From: Eubacteriales bacterium
Lineage (GTDB): Bacteria; Bacillota; Clostridia; Christensenellales; CAG-138
Length of the DNA stretch: 5,476 bases
Assembly (NCBI GenBank): GCA_030695285.1
Contig: JAUYTF010000001.1
Location: forward strand, 1-5,476
Reading direction: 5' to 3'
The position numbers and the translations under genes are program-made. Under the pieces are notes generated by a model. The model ran no database searches and was not told the origin of the DNA. It worked only from the letters and a program-made list of their open reading frames with translations. This document shows, piece by piece, positions 1 to 5,430 of the stretch (its first letter is position 1; every line of letters begins with the position of its first letter).

Positions 1-1
1 A

Positions 2-763
2 GAGTGGGTGCCGGTCGAGATGACCAAGAGCGCGATGAGCCCCAATGAATCGGCCCCCGCCGAATCCGGCGAGCCCGGCGAGGAAACCACGCCTTCGTTC
101 AGCGAATCCACACCCGAGCCTACGCCGGAGCCAACCCCGACGCCCACGCTGGAACCCACGCCGGAGCCGGACTCCGGCACGCCTGATCCAAACGAGGACC
201 CGGAGGAAACAAACAGCGCGGCAGCGGCGCAAGCCACACCCACGCCCGCGCCGACGAGCGACGGCACACAGGGCACGGACGCCGCGCCGGAGGGCGAAGA
301 CGAAACCGCAGCAGCGGGCGAAAGCCAGCCGCGCCCGCCGCTCTGGCCGGTCTTTGCGCTGCTCGTTGCAGCCGGTCTTCCGCTCTTCGCGTTTGGTTAT
401 CGAAAGCTTAAGCACGACCGACTGTTGCACGCCTTCCTGCAGAAGGACGCCAACGCGGCGGTGCTCTTAGCCGTGCAATATGTGCTCAGCATCCTCCACT
501 TTGCAGGCGCGCCAGAGATGCAGCCGCTCGAATCCCCCGAGCAGTACGCCTACAACATCGCAAAAAAAATCCCCGCAGCAGACCGCGCGCGGCTTGAGAG
601 CGTGTTGCTCACGGCGCAGCGGGCGCGCTTCTCGGGCAGAGTGTGCACGAAGCGGGATCGCGACGCGGTGATTGCCTATGTAAACTCGCTCATCATCGTA
701 CTGCCCACGGACATGAAGCGGCTTCGGCGTCTGCTGTTCAACTGGCGCTTCCCGGCGGTGTAG
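2..763 (+). CDS. Transglutaminase-like membrane protein, C-terminal part (5' end outside window)
   Basis: The reading frame is open to the left edge. Its first visible residues, EWVPVEMT, match the end of a transglutaminase-core domain, where a G-W-V-P-V-E-V/M-T motif closes the fold. The catalytic Cys-His-Asp part therefore lies outside the window, and a GTG start at base 8 is not needed. Next come about 105 residues of Pro/Thr/Glu/Ala-rich low-complexity linker, one hydrophobic segment (about visible residues 113-133, LWPVFALLVAAGLPLFAFGY) followed by basic YRKLKHDR, and a C-terminal domain of about 115 residues. The C-terminal pattern (PLESPEQYAYNIAKKIP, then ARFSGR) resembles the DUF4129-like tail found after transglutaminase domains in bacterial membrane proteins. 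By topology the enzyme domain and linker would be outside the cell and the tail inside. Substrate is unknown; proteins of this layout are often proposed to act on the cell envelope. A convergent gene lies downstream beyond a terminator. The domain assignment is fairly secure; the function is not. Confidence 0.75.
   Translation, partial: EWVPVEMTKSAMSPNESAPAESGEPGEETTPSFSESTPEPTPEPTPTPTLEPTPEPDSGTPDPNEDPEETNSAAAAQATPTPAPTSDGTQGTDAAPEGEDETAAAGESQPRPPLWPVFALLVAAGLPLFAFGYRKLKHDRLLHAFLQKDANAAVLLAVQYVLSILHFAGAPEMQPLESPEQYAYNIAKKIPAADRARLESVLLTAQRARFSGRVCTKRDRDAVIAYVNSLIIVLPTDMKRLRRLLFNWRFPAV
113..172 (+). repeat. Degenerate Pro-Glu-Pro-Thr coding repeat in linker
   Basis: A run of degenerate codon repeats (ccg-gag-cca-acc and variants) encodes alternating PEPT/PTPT units, ending in LEPTPEPD. 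It is the most regular part of the proline-rich linker between the transglutaminase-like domain and the membrane segment. Such tracts usually act as extended spacers. Their repeat number may vary between strains, which is an inference. Confidence 0.6.
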
Positions 764-813
764 CACACAAGTTATATGACTTGCACACGCTATTGTCACG
801 CTTTTACACACAA

Positions 814-849
814 CACAAAAGCCCTCCTGTAAAAAGGAGGACTTTCTTT
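814..849 (-). terminator. Intrinsic terminator between convergent genes
   Basis: The arms CCTCCT (823-828) and AGGAGG (835-840) enclose a 6-base loop. The stem extends outward through AAAG (818-821) and CTTT (842-845). The one imperfect position, 822/841, is a C-A mismatch in + strand RNA but a G-U pair in - strand RNA. The - strand stem is therefore an unbroken 11 pairs, followed by UUUUGUG. It best serves the zinc-ribbon gene ending at 866, with weaker + strand use for the gene ending at 763. Confidence 0.75.
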
Positions 850-865
850 AAGGCAATGTTTTTGG

Positions 866-1666
866 TTATGCTTCGGACGTTTCCTGCTGATCGCCCGCGC
901 CGCCTTTGACGAAGATTTCCTCATAGCCCGCGGCGCTGATGAGGCCAAGCAGCAGAGGCACGACCAGCGCAAAGAATATGCTCACGAGCACGGCGATGAT
1001 CATGAACGCGACGCCGACATACGGAATCATCGAAAGCCCGCCGAGCACGAGCATCACACCCGCGCAGCAAAGGCCGACGATGAAGTCCGCCATAAACAGC
1101 CTGCCCTTGAAGCCTTCGGTCTTCTTCATGGAGAGGCGAAGCGCTTCCGTTGCGGAGATATCCGGATCCTGAATGATGATATACGGCACAAAGCGATAGG
1201 AGTACATCTTGATGACGGCAAACACGGGTCCGACGACGGGGATCAGCCCCCAGATGAAGATCCACAGCGCCATCCAGCCCATACCGCCCGCCACCTTGAA
1301 GAAGCGTTTGAACCCGGCAAACAGCGCATCGGAATTGACCTCCTGCCCGCGATATCCCGTGAGGAACACCGCCGCCATGCCTGCGTTGAGCACGAGCGCA
1401 ATGGGGATGGAGATGATCGGCAGCATGCCGAAAGCCGCAGCCAGCGCAACGAGCAGCTGACACAGCAGCGACACGCCCCAAAGGCGGAACGGTTTTTGCT
1501 TGAGTACCTGCAGCGCTTTTTCGATTAAATCGCGGGCGCGGATGCCCTGCGCTTCTCTTGTCTGCCTTGTCGCGCGATACGGTTTCCCGCCATCGGAGGG
1601 CATACCGCAGTTGGGACAGAATTTTTCACCCTGCGATTCTTTTCCGCAGTTCATGCAAAACGGCAT
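866..1666 (-). CDS. Zinc-ribbon plus DUF975-like integral membrane protein
   Basis: The protein has 266 residues. The start is set at the ATG whose codon is 1664-1666, because TAAGGAGG lies at 1674-1681 with 7 bases of spacing; a longer in-frame version starting at 1714 reads through this site. The N-terminus is a small zinc ribbon with two CxxC knuckles (C4-C7 and C17-C20). A hydrophilic basic stretch (about 25-58) follows. The rest is strongly hydrophobic, with about five membrane segments (roughly 62-80, 82-103, 128-152, 193-212, 215-245). The central part, IKMYSYRFVPYIIIQDPDIS followed by ATEALRLSMKKTEGFKGRLF, matches the conserved middle of the DUF975 family: a tyrosine-rich segment, then a polar loop with S-x-x-K-x-x-x-G-x-K. 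The biochemical role of the family is unknown. It appears monocistronic, with a terminator just downstream and an A/C-rich leader upstream. Zinc-ribbon fusions to membrane domains are common in Clostridia. Confidence 0.82.
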   Translation of the reverse strand: MPFCMNCGKESQGEKFCPNCGMPSDGGKPYRATRQTREAQGIRARDLIEKALQVLKQKPFRLWGVSLLCQLLVALAAAFGMLPIISIPIALVLNAGMAAVFLTGYRGQEVNSDALFAGFKRFFKVAGGMGWMALWIFIWGLIPVVGPVFAVIKMYSYRFVPYIIIQDPDISATEALRLSMKKTEGFKGRLFMADFIVGLCCAGVMLVLGGLSMIPYVGVAFMIIAVLVSIFFALVVPLLLGLISAAGYEEIFVKGGAGDQQETSEA

Positions 1667-1755
1667 AAAAATTTCCTCCTTATGATGATTGCTGGTTTTG
1701 GTTTGGTGTGCCAAGGATGCGGTGGGTTTGATTTGTTTGTTCGTTCCTGTTTGTT

Positions 1756-1785
1756 TTAACGGTGACGTGATAAAAACAGTATACT
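1756..1785 (+). promoter_or_regulatory. Candidate sigma-A promoter for an intergenic + strand transcript
   Basis: TTAACG (1756-1761, 4 of 6 to TTGACA) is followed by an 18-base spacer and TATACT (1780-1785, 5 of 6 to TATAAT). Transcription would start near 1792 and run into a region with no protein gene that ends in two + strand terminators. The opposite strand also has TATA-like boxes here but no good -35, so + direction use is favoured. Not proven. Confidence 0.4.
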
Positions 1786-1789
1786 ATAC
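1779..1789. promoter_or_regulatory. Palindrome GTATACTATAC over a -10 box
   Basis: This is a perfect inverted repeat, GTATA-C-TATAC, with a one-base centre. It covers the candidate -10 of the + strand promoter. A dyad in this position is where a repressor could occlude RNA polymerase, and GTATA/TATAC half-sites recall operators of GntR-type regulators. AT-rich short palindromes also occur by chance, so this remains a candidate. Confidence 0.3.
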
Positions 1790-1791
1790 CG

Positions 1792-2109
1792 CCAGTACAA
1801 CCGCTACACGCAGGCGAAAAAAAGCCGCTGCTCCACGTGTTTTTGCGGTTTCCTGCGGCGATTCTGGTGGGTGAAAGCGCACTAGTCGCGCGATGATGAA
1901 TTTTTGTTGCGTATATATGAATCTATCGATCATCGCCCCCGCTCTCCTCAAAATTGCGTTATGATGGCCCAACGCGGCGCAAAACCCACGCGATAGCCAA
2001 CGCTTTCCTCCTACGAAATCATGACACGTCACCGGGTTTTTGCGCATTAGGGCTGCGCGCGCCGCATAGGAAAGCTCCTGAACCAAGCGGAGGTTCGGGA
2101 GCTTTTTTT
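1792..2109 (+). ncRNA. Candidate structured RNA of about 320 nt, family not recognised
   Basis: The 556 bases between the flanking start and stop codons (1667-2222) contain no convincing coding sequence but have ordered complementarity. Stem A is GCCGC 1824-1828 with GCGGC 1855-1859. Stem B is GCGATGAT 1890-1897 with ATCATCGC 1929-1936, 8 perfect pairs. Stem C is GCGCAAAACCC 1977-1987 with 2034-2045, 11 pairs and one bulged T, extended outward by GCCC 1967-1970 with GGGC 2050-2053 and enclosing 46 bases. A 14-pair terminator ends the unit at 2071-2109. A promoter-like sequence lies just before the first stem. It does not resemble tmRNA, SRP RNA, RNase P RNA, 6S RNA or a riboswitch I know. Alternatives are a decayed region, a dispersed repeat with internal stems, or a leader whose gene has been lost. 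The stems are seen in the sequence; that they act as one RNA is inference. Confidence 0.35.
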
Positions 2110-2112
2110 GTG
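2068..2112 (+). repeat. Terminator-containing repeat, copy 1
   Basis: This is the first of two near-identical copies 64 bp apart; the second is at 2132-2174. They differ by four substitutions and a two-base deletion (GC at 2101-2102 is missing in copy 2). The whole hairpin, T-run and trailing GTG are shared, so this looks like duplication of a terminator module and not two independent terminators. Confidence 0.75.
2071..2109 (+). terminator. Strong + strand intrinsic terminator (repeat copy 1)
   Basis: A 14-pair stem joins 2071-2084 and 2092-2105, with loop AAGCGGA (2085-2091) and seven T at 2103-2109. The only non-Watson-Crick position (2079/2097) is a U-G pair in + strand RNA and an A-C mismatch in - strand RNA, so it is tuned to the + strand. 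No + strand protein gene precedes it within the window after base 763, which is the main reason to suspect a non-coding transcript upstream. Confidence 0.8.
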
Positions 2113-2131
2113 CCATGCTTGTTTTTATAAT

Positions 2132-2174
2132 AGAGAAGCTCCTGGACCAAGAGGAGGTTCGGGATTTTTTTGTG
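2132..2174 (+). repeat. Terminator-containing repeat, copy 2
   Basis: The second copy of the module at 2068-2112, in the same orientation. It lies 49 bases beyond the stop codon of the convergent IclR gene. A TATAAT sequence (2126-2131) sits just before it, but no reasonable -35 accompanies that box. Confidence 0.75.
2140..2171 (+). terminator. Second tandem + strand terminator (repeat copy 2)
   Basis: Nine pairs form between 2140-2148 and 2156-2164, with loop AAGAGGA (2149-2155), followed by seven T at 2165-2171. Two positions (2143/2161 and 2145/2159) are wobble pairs in + strand RNA and mismatches in - strand RNA, so this too is + strand specific. It may act as a backup that keeps + strand transcription out of the IclR gene. 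Confidence 0.65.
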
Positions 2175-2222
2175 TGCTGCGTTTTTCCTTGAAAGTTCGT
2201 CTCGCTCTTGCTCTTCAAAATT

Positions 2223-2999
2223 TCAGCCGTGCCAGCCCAGCTCGGTCGAGATCGCCTCCGCGGTGTTCTTGAGCGCCTGCAGCGTCTCCTGCGAGACGGC
2301 CGACTTCCGATCCCCCGAATGCAGGAAGCACACGATGCCGACCGCGGAGACGCAAACCCCCTCATAATCAAAAATCGGCGCGGCAAACGAACACATGCCG
2401 TTGTGATACTCTTCATATTCCGAGGCTGTCCCCATCCGCCGCACGAGCTTGAGCTGCTCGAGATACGCTTCCGCGCTCTTGATCGTATCTACGGTGTAGC
2501 TCTTCATGCCCGCGCGCTTGAGGATGCGCCGAACGTTCGTCACGTCCTGATACGCAAGGATCGCCTTACCTTGCGAGGTGCAGTGCACGGGCAGGCGGTT
2601 GCCGACCGTGGACGCAACGCGGAATACATTGTTTGACTCCGCGCTGTCCAAGATGAGCAGCGTGTCGCCGTTTAATGAGGCAAGATAGGCGGATTCGCCG
2701 GTCTTTGCCACCAACGCGTTGAGGTGCGGGCGCGCGAACTTGACGACGTTCCAGTGCTCGGAAATCACGCAGCCATATTCAAACAAATGCAATCCGAGGC
2801 GGTATTTTCCGTCCGCTGAACTCTGCTCTACCACAGCGGAATCCATCATGGAGGAGAGTAGATTATGCACGGTGCTCTTGGGCCAGCCGGTCGTGCGACT
2901 GAGCTCTGTGAGCGACATTGGCCGCTTTTCGCGCCAGAAGCAGTCCAAGAGCGCGATCGCCTTTTCCACCGCGTGAACCTTATGGCTGTTTTCGGGCAT
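2223..2999 (-). CDS. IclR-family transcriptional regulator
   Basis: The protein has 258 residues, typical for IclR regulators. The ATG at 2997-2999 is chosen because AAGGAG lies at 3006-3011 with 6 bases of spacing, and MPENSHKVHAVEKAIALLDC is the usual beginning of the winged helix-turn-helix. An in-frame extension to 3125 adds an unrelated tail. Residues about 8-70 form the DNA-binding domain (MSLTELSRTTGWPKSTVHNL, with the recognition helix about 39-50, and a wing ending in GKYRLG). Residues about 85-255 form the effector domain, with the family marks RLPVHCTSQGKAILAY (135-150) and FAAPIFDYEGVCVSAVGI (205-222). It contains several cysteines, including C140, C203, C216 and C224. The effector is unknown. 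It is divergent from the IMP dehydrogenase gene, and an inverted repeat overlaps its own -35, so autoregulation and control of that gene are plausible. No clear terminator follows it on its own strand. Confidence 0.9.
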   Translation of the reverse strand: MPENSHKVHAVEKAIALLDCFWREKRPMSLTELSRTTGWPKSTVHNLLSSMMDSAVVEQSSADGKYRLGLHLFEYGCVISEHWNVVKFARPHLNALVAKTGESAYLASLNGDTLLILDSAESNNVFRVASTVGNRLPVHCTSQGKAILAYQDVTNVRRILKRAGMKSYTVDTIKSAEAYLEQLKLVRRMGTASEYEEYHNGMCSFAAPIFDYEGVCVSAVGIVCFLHSGDRKSAVSQETLQALKNTAEAISTELGWHG

Positions 3000-3104
3000 G
3001 TTGTTCTCCTTTTTGTGGGGGCTGTCGGTTGGGGTTGTCTGTAATCCACTGCTGCGCGTGCGCTGCATTGTAAAAAAACGCGTTGCGCGATGCTGCCCTG
3101 CTGT

Positions 3105-3133
3105 TTGTCTTTTTGATTGTATCATATTATAAT
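3105..3133 (+). promoter_or_regulatory. Promoter for the IMP dehydrogenase gene
   Basis: TTGTCT (3105-3110, 4 of 6) is followed by a 17-base spacer and a perfect TATAAT (3128-3133). Transcription would begin near 3140, leaving a leader of about 200 bases before the start codon at 3340. Confidence 0.6.
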
Positions 3134-3157
3134 GGGTTCATCAGCAGGCAATGTCAA
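3129..3157 (-). promoter_or_regulatory. Promoter for the IclR gene
   Basis: On the - strand, a perfect TTGACA (3152-3157) is followed by a 17-base spacer and CATTAT (3129-3134, 4 of 6). Transcription would begin near 3122, giving a leader of about 120 bases. Its -10 overlaps that of the opposing promoter by five bases, so the two should compete for polymerase. Confidence 0.55.
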
Positions 3158-3339
3158 TTCATTGTTGCGGATGGCTGAATCGTCTTTCAGCAATGACAAA
3201 CAAATCGCGCAGGGGTTTCTCCGCGCCGATTTCGGGCGTATACTCTTACGAAACATCGCGCACGCTCCAAGCGACAGCGGCATGTTCGCCGCCATGCAAT
3301 CAACCCGTTTTCCTGCAATCCAGACCGAAAGGAACCGCC
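3140..3339 (+). other. Long 5' leader of the IMP dehydrogenase gene with hairpins
   Basis: About 200 transcribed bases precede the start codon. Perfect short hairpins are GCTGAA 3174-3179 with TTCAGC 3186-3191 and GCGGC 3277-3281 with GCCGC 3288-3292. The latter competes with GCATG 3280-3284 pairing with CATGC 3293-3297. No terminator-like hairpin with a T-run is present, and I do not recognise a purine or ppGpp riboswitch. Reading frames through the leader lack ribosome binding sites. Regulation by the leader is possible but not shown. Confidence 0.3.
3149..3164. promoter_or_regulatory. Candidate regulator operator: inverted repeat CAATG-N6-CATTG
   Basis: The perfect half-sites CAATG (3149-3153) and CATTG (3160-3164) enclose six bases. 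The site covers the -35 of the IclR promoter and lies about +10 to +25 of the opposing transcript, a position from which one bound dimer could repress both genes. IclR proteins often bind such dyads next to their own gene. Assignment to this IclR is inference. Confidence 0.35.
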
Positions 3340-4851
3340 ATGGCTTATTTTTTTGATGAACCCTCGCATACGTTTTCCGAGTATCTGCTGGTGCCGAGCT
3401 ATTCTTCCGCCGCGTGCATGCCGCAAAACGTATCGCTCAAGACACCTGTTTGCAAATTCCGCGTCGGCGAACAAAGCCCGCTGAGCATGAGCATTCCGCT
3501 CGTCTCTGCGGTGATGCAGTCCGTCTCCGGCGAAAAACTCGCCGCGGCGCTCGCGCGCGAAGGCGGCATTTCCTTTTTATACGCCTCTCAATCCATCGAG
3601 TCTCAAACGGCGATGGTGCGGACGGTGAAAAAATCCAAATCCGGGTTTGTCAAGAGCGACAGCAACGTCACCCCGCAGCACACCATGGCTGACATCATGG
3701 CGCTCAAAGCAAGAACGGGGCACTCCACCGTGGCAGTCACCGAGGACGGAACAGCGTATGGCAGGCTGCTCGGCATCGTGACCAGTCGCGACTATCGCCC
3801 CAGCCGCATGGAACCCGCCGCCTTGGTGCAGGACTTCATGACCCCCATCGACCGACTCGTCTACGGCACGGAGGGCATTTCGCTGCCAGAAGCGAACGAC
3901 ATCATCTGGGTGCACAAACTCAACGCGCTGCCCATCGTTTCCAAGGACGGCAACATGGTCTGTTTCGTCTTTCGCAAGGACTACGATTCCCATAAGGAAA
4001 ACCCCGGCGAACTGCTGGACGGACATAAGCGCTATATCGTCGGGGCTGGCATCAACACAAAGGATTACGAGGATCGCGTCCCCGCGCTGGTCGAGGCGGG
4101 CGCGGATGTGCTCTGCATCGACTCTTCCGAAGGCTTCACCGAGTGGCAGGCGCGCACCATCGCCTTCATCCGCTCCCGTTATGGCGACAGCGTCAAGGTT
4201 GGCGCGGGTAATGTTGTGGATGCGGACGGCTTTCGCTATCTGGCGGATGCGGGCGCGGACTTCGTCAAGGTCGGCATCGGCGGCGGGAGCATCTGCATCA
4301 CGCGCGAGGCAAAGGGAATCGGCCGCGGGCAGGCAACCGCCGTGCAGGACGTTGCCGCAGCGCGGGATCAATACTGCAAGGAGACCGGCGTCTATGTGCC
4401 CGTGTGCTCCGACGGCGGAATTGTGCTGGATTATCACATCACGCTTGCGCTCGCCATGGGCGCGGACTTCTGCATGCTAGGCCGCTATTTTGCCCGCTGC
4501 GACGAGAGCCCGACGAGCAAAGTCTTCATCAACGGCAGCTATATGAAGGAGTATTGGGGCGAAGGCAGCGCCCGCGCACGCAACTGGCAGCGCTATGACA
4601 GCGGCGGCGAGGAGAAGCTCACGTTTGAAGAGGGCGTGGACAGCTATGTCCCCTACGCGGGCAGCCTGCACCACAACGCGGAGCAAACGCTGAGCAAGGT
4701 ACGCTCGACCATGGCCAACTGCGGCGCGCTGAGCATTTCTGAGCTGCGCGAAAAGGCAAGGCTCACGCTGGTCTCCGCGGCGACGCTTGCCGAAGGCGGT
4801 GCGCACGACGTGATGCTCAAAGACAGAACCTATTTCCGCTCGTTTGAGTGA
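3340..4851 (+). CDS. guaB: IMP dehydrogenase, Tritrichomonas foetus-like type
   Basis: IMP dehydrogenase (EC 1.1.1.205) oxidises IMP to XMP with NAD+, the committed step to guanine nucleotides, in the cytoplasm. The start at 3340 follows AAAGGAA with suitable spacing, and [17 protein letters not shown] aligns with the beginning of the T. foetus enzyme as I recall it; longer frames from 3151 are not conserved. Length is 503 residues. A TIM-barrel (about 1-100 and 221-503) is interrupted by a pair of CBS domains (about 102-220). Visible active-site residues are Asp261 (DSSEGF), the cation-binding and catalytic loop [12 protein letters not shown] with Cys319 and Thr321, Asp358 (SDGG), flap Arg418-Tyr419 (NWQRYD), Glu431, and Glu485-Gly-Gly of the second cation site. 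All carry the same numbers as in T. foetus IMPDH. Lys310 and Glu431 are the residues linked there to poor mycophenolic acid binding. GMP reductase is excluded by the flap and CBS domains. It is divergent from an IclR regulator and ends at a strong terminator. Confidence 0.95.
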   Translation: MAYFFDEPSHTFSEYLLVPSYSSAACMPQNVSLKTPVCKFRVGEQSPLSMSIPLVSAVMQSVSGEKLAAALAREGGISFLYASQSIESQTAMVRTVKKSKSGFVKSDSNVTPQHTMADIMALKARTGHSTVAVTEDGTAYGRLLGIVTSRDYRPSRMEPAALVQDFMTPIDRLVYGTEGISLPEANDIIWVHKLNALPIVSKDGNMVCFVFRKDYDSHKENPGELLDGHKRYIVGAGINTKDYEDRVPALVEAGADVLCIDSSEGFTEWQARTIAFIRSRYGDSVKVGAGNVVDADGFRYLADAGADFVKVGIGGGSICITREAKGIGRGQATAVQDVAAARDQYCKETGVYVPVCSDGGIVLDYHITLALAMGADFCMLGRYFARCDESPTSKVFINGSYMKEYWGEGSARARNWQRYDSGGEEKLTFEEGVDSYVPYAGSLHHNAEQTLSKVRSTMANCGALSISELREKARLTLVSAATLAEGGAHDVMLKDRTYFRSFE

Positions 4852-4874
4852 GAGTCCGGGTCTTCCTATCAAAA

Positions 4875-4910
4875 ACGCCGATGAGTTTTGAACTCTCGGC
4901 GTCTTTTTTT
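4875..4910. terminator. Bidirectional intrinsic terminator
   Basis: The arms 4875-4887 and 4891-4902 (ACGCCGA...GAGTT with AACTCTCGGCGT) pair over 12 positions with one bulged T at 4882 and a TTG loop. Seven T follow at 4904-4910 on the + strand. On the - strand a T-run arises from the A-tract at 4871-4875. It therefore serves both the IMP dehydrogenase gene and the convergent VOC gene, which ends at 4929. Confidence 0.85.
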
Positions 4911-4928
4911 GTGGTTTTTCTCTTTCGC

Positions 4929-5294
4929 TCAGCGCTCTTTTTCGGGGATGATCTCGATCCAGTACCCGTCCGGGTCTTCGATGAAATAGATGCCCATTTT
5001 CTCGTTGACAAACACCACGCAGCCCATCTCCTCGTGCAGCTTGCGCGCTTTTGCCATATCAGGCGTCGTCATTGCGAGATGAAACTCCGCTTCGCCGATG
5101 TCATACGGTTCTGTGCGCTCCTTTAAATAGGTAAGCTCGAGCGAGAATGCTCCGCTGCCGTCGCCGATGAAGACTAGCGTGAAGTCATCCGTATCCTTTG
5201 TGCGAATCGGAGTGAGGCCGAGTGCATTTTTGTAGAAATCAAGGCTTTTGCTTAGGTCAAGCACATTGAAGTTAAAATGGTTAAAGCGGAACAT
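4929..5294 (-). CDS. VOC-family (glyoxalase-fold) protein, possible lactoylglutathione lyase-like enzyme
   Basis: The protein has 121 residues, one complete unit of the vicinal oxygen chelate fold (two beta-alpha-beta-beta-beta modules). The ATG at 5292-5294 is preceded by AAGGAGA (5304-5310) with 9 bases of spacing; the longer frame starting at 5351 would begin upstream of the predicted transcription start. Module 1 begins FNHFNFNVLDLSKSLDFYKN and module 2 begins EAEFHLAM. His6, Glu53 (SLELT), His72 and Glu114 (YWIEI) occupy the places of the four metal ligands of glyoxalase I, so a metal-dependent enzyme is plausible. The ending, IYFIEDPDGYWIEII, is typical of the family. Glyoxalase I converts the methylglyoxal-thiol hemithioacetal, but VOC members also include antibiotic-binding and other lyase proteins, and the substrate cannot be read from sequence. 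It is a single-gene unit with its own promoter and a shared terminator. Confidence 0.85.
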   Translation of the reverse strand: MFRFNHFNFNVLDLSKSLDFYKNALGLTPIRTKDTDDFTLVFIGDGSGAFSLELTYLKERTEPYDIGEAEFHLAMTTPDMAKARKLHEEMGCVVFVNEKMGIYFIEDPDGYWIEIIPEKER

Positions 5295-5325
5295 ATTCCA
5301 ATGTCTCCTTTTCGTTTTATACTTC

Positions 5326-5353
5326 ATTATATCAGATCGGGCCGCATCCACAA
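5326..5353 (-). promoter_or_regulatory. Extended -10 promoter for the VOC gene
   Basis: On the - strand, a perfect TATAAT (5326-5331) is preceded by TG one base upstream (5333-5334), an extended -10. A weak -35, TTGTGG (5348-5353, 3 of 6), stands 16 bases away. Predicted start is near 5319, about 25 bases before the coding region and just upstream of the ribosome binding site. Confidence 0.6.
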
Positions 5354-5430
5354 ATCATTCCTTCGCATCCTAGTCCTGCAGGCGCAAACCATAGTAAAGC
5401 GCAGCGTCTTTCCCCCGCTTTCGTGCGAGT

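Noticed and set aside
45..470. 141-codon + strand frame rich in Arg and Pro
   Set aside because: It is a frame-shifted shadow of the proline-rich linker of the transglutaminase-like gene.
1815..1859. Possible - strand terminator (GCCGC/GCGGC then T7)
   Set aside because: The stem is only five pairs around a 26-base loop, too weak to call a terminator with confidence, and no - strand gene ends nearby.
1784..2416. 210-codon - strand open frame across the intergenic interval and the IclR 3' end
   Set aside because: It reads through both terminator hairpins (giving similar peptides RTSSWSRSFS and LPNLRLVQELS from the repeat), overlaps the IclR gene in another frame, lacks a ribosome binding site, and is rich in Arg with no domain pattern.
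3151..3339. N-terminal extension of IMP dehydrogenase to an ATG at 3151
   Set aside because: The extra 63 residues are not IMPDH-like, no ribosome binding site precedes 3151, and AAAGGAA before 3340 together with the family N-terminus fixes the start there.
3117..3356. Small + strand frame in the leader overlapping the IMP dehydrogenase start
   Set aside because: Its first ATGs lie before the predicted transcription start, later ones lack ribosome binding sites, and the peptide shows no recognisable pattern.
3577..4437. 286-codon - strand frame inside the IMP dehydrogenase gene
   Set aside because: It is a shadow of a GC-rich gene; the + strand protein is conserved throughout with all catalytic residues, and the antisense product has no domain.
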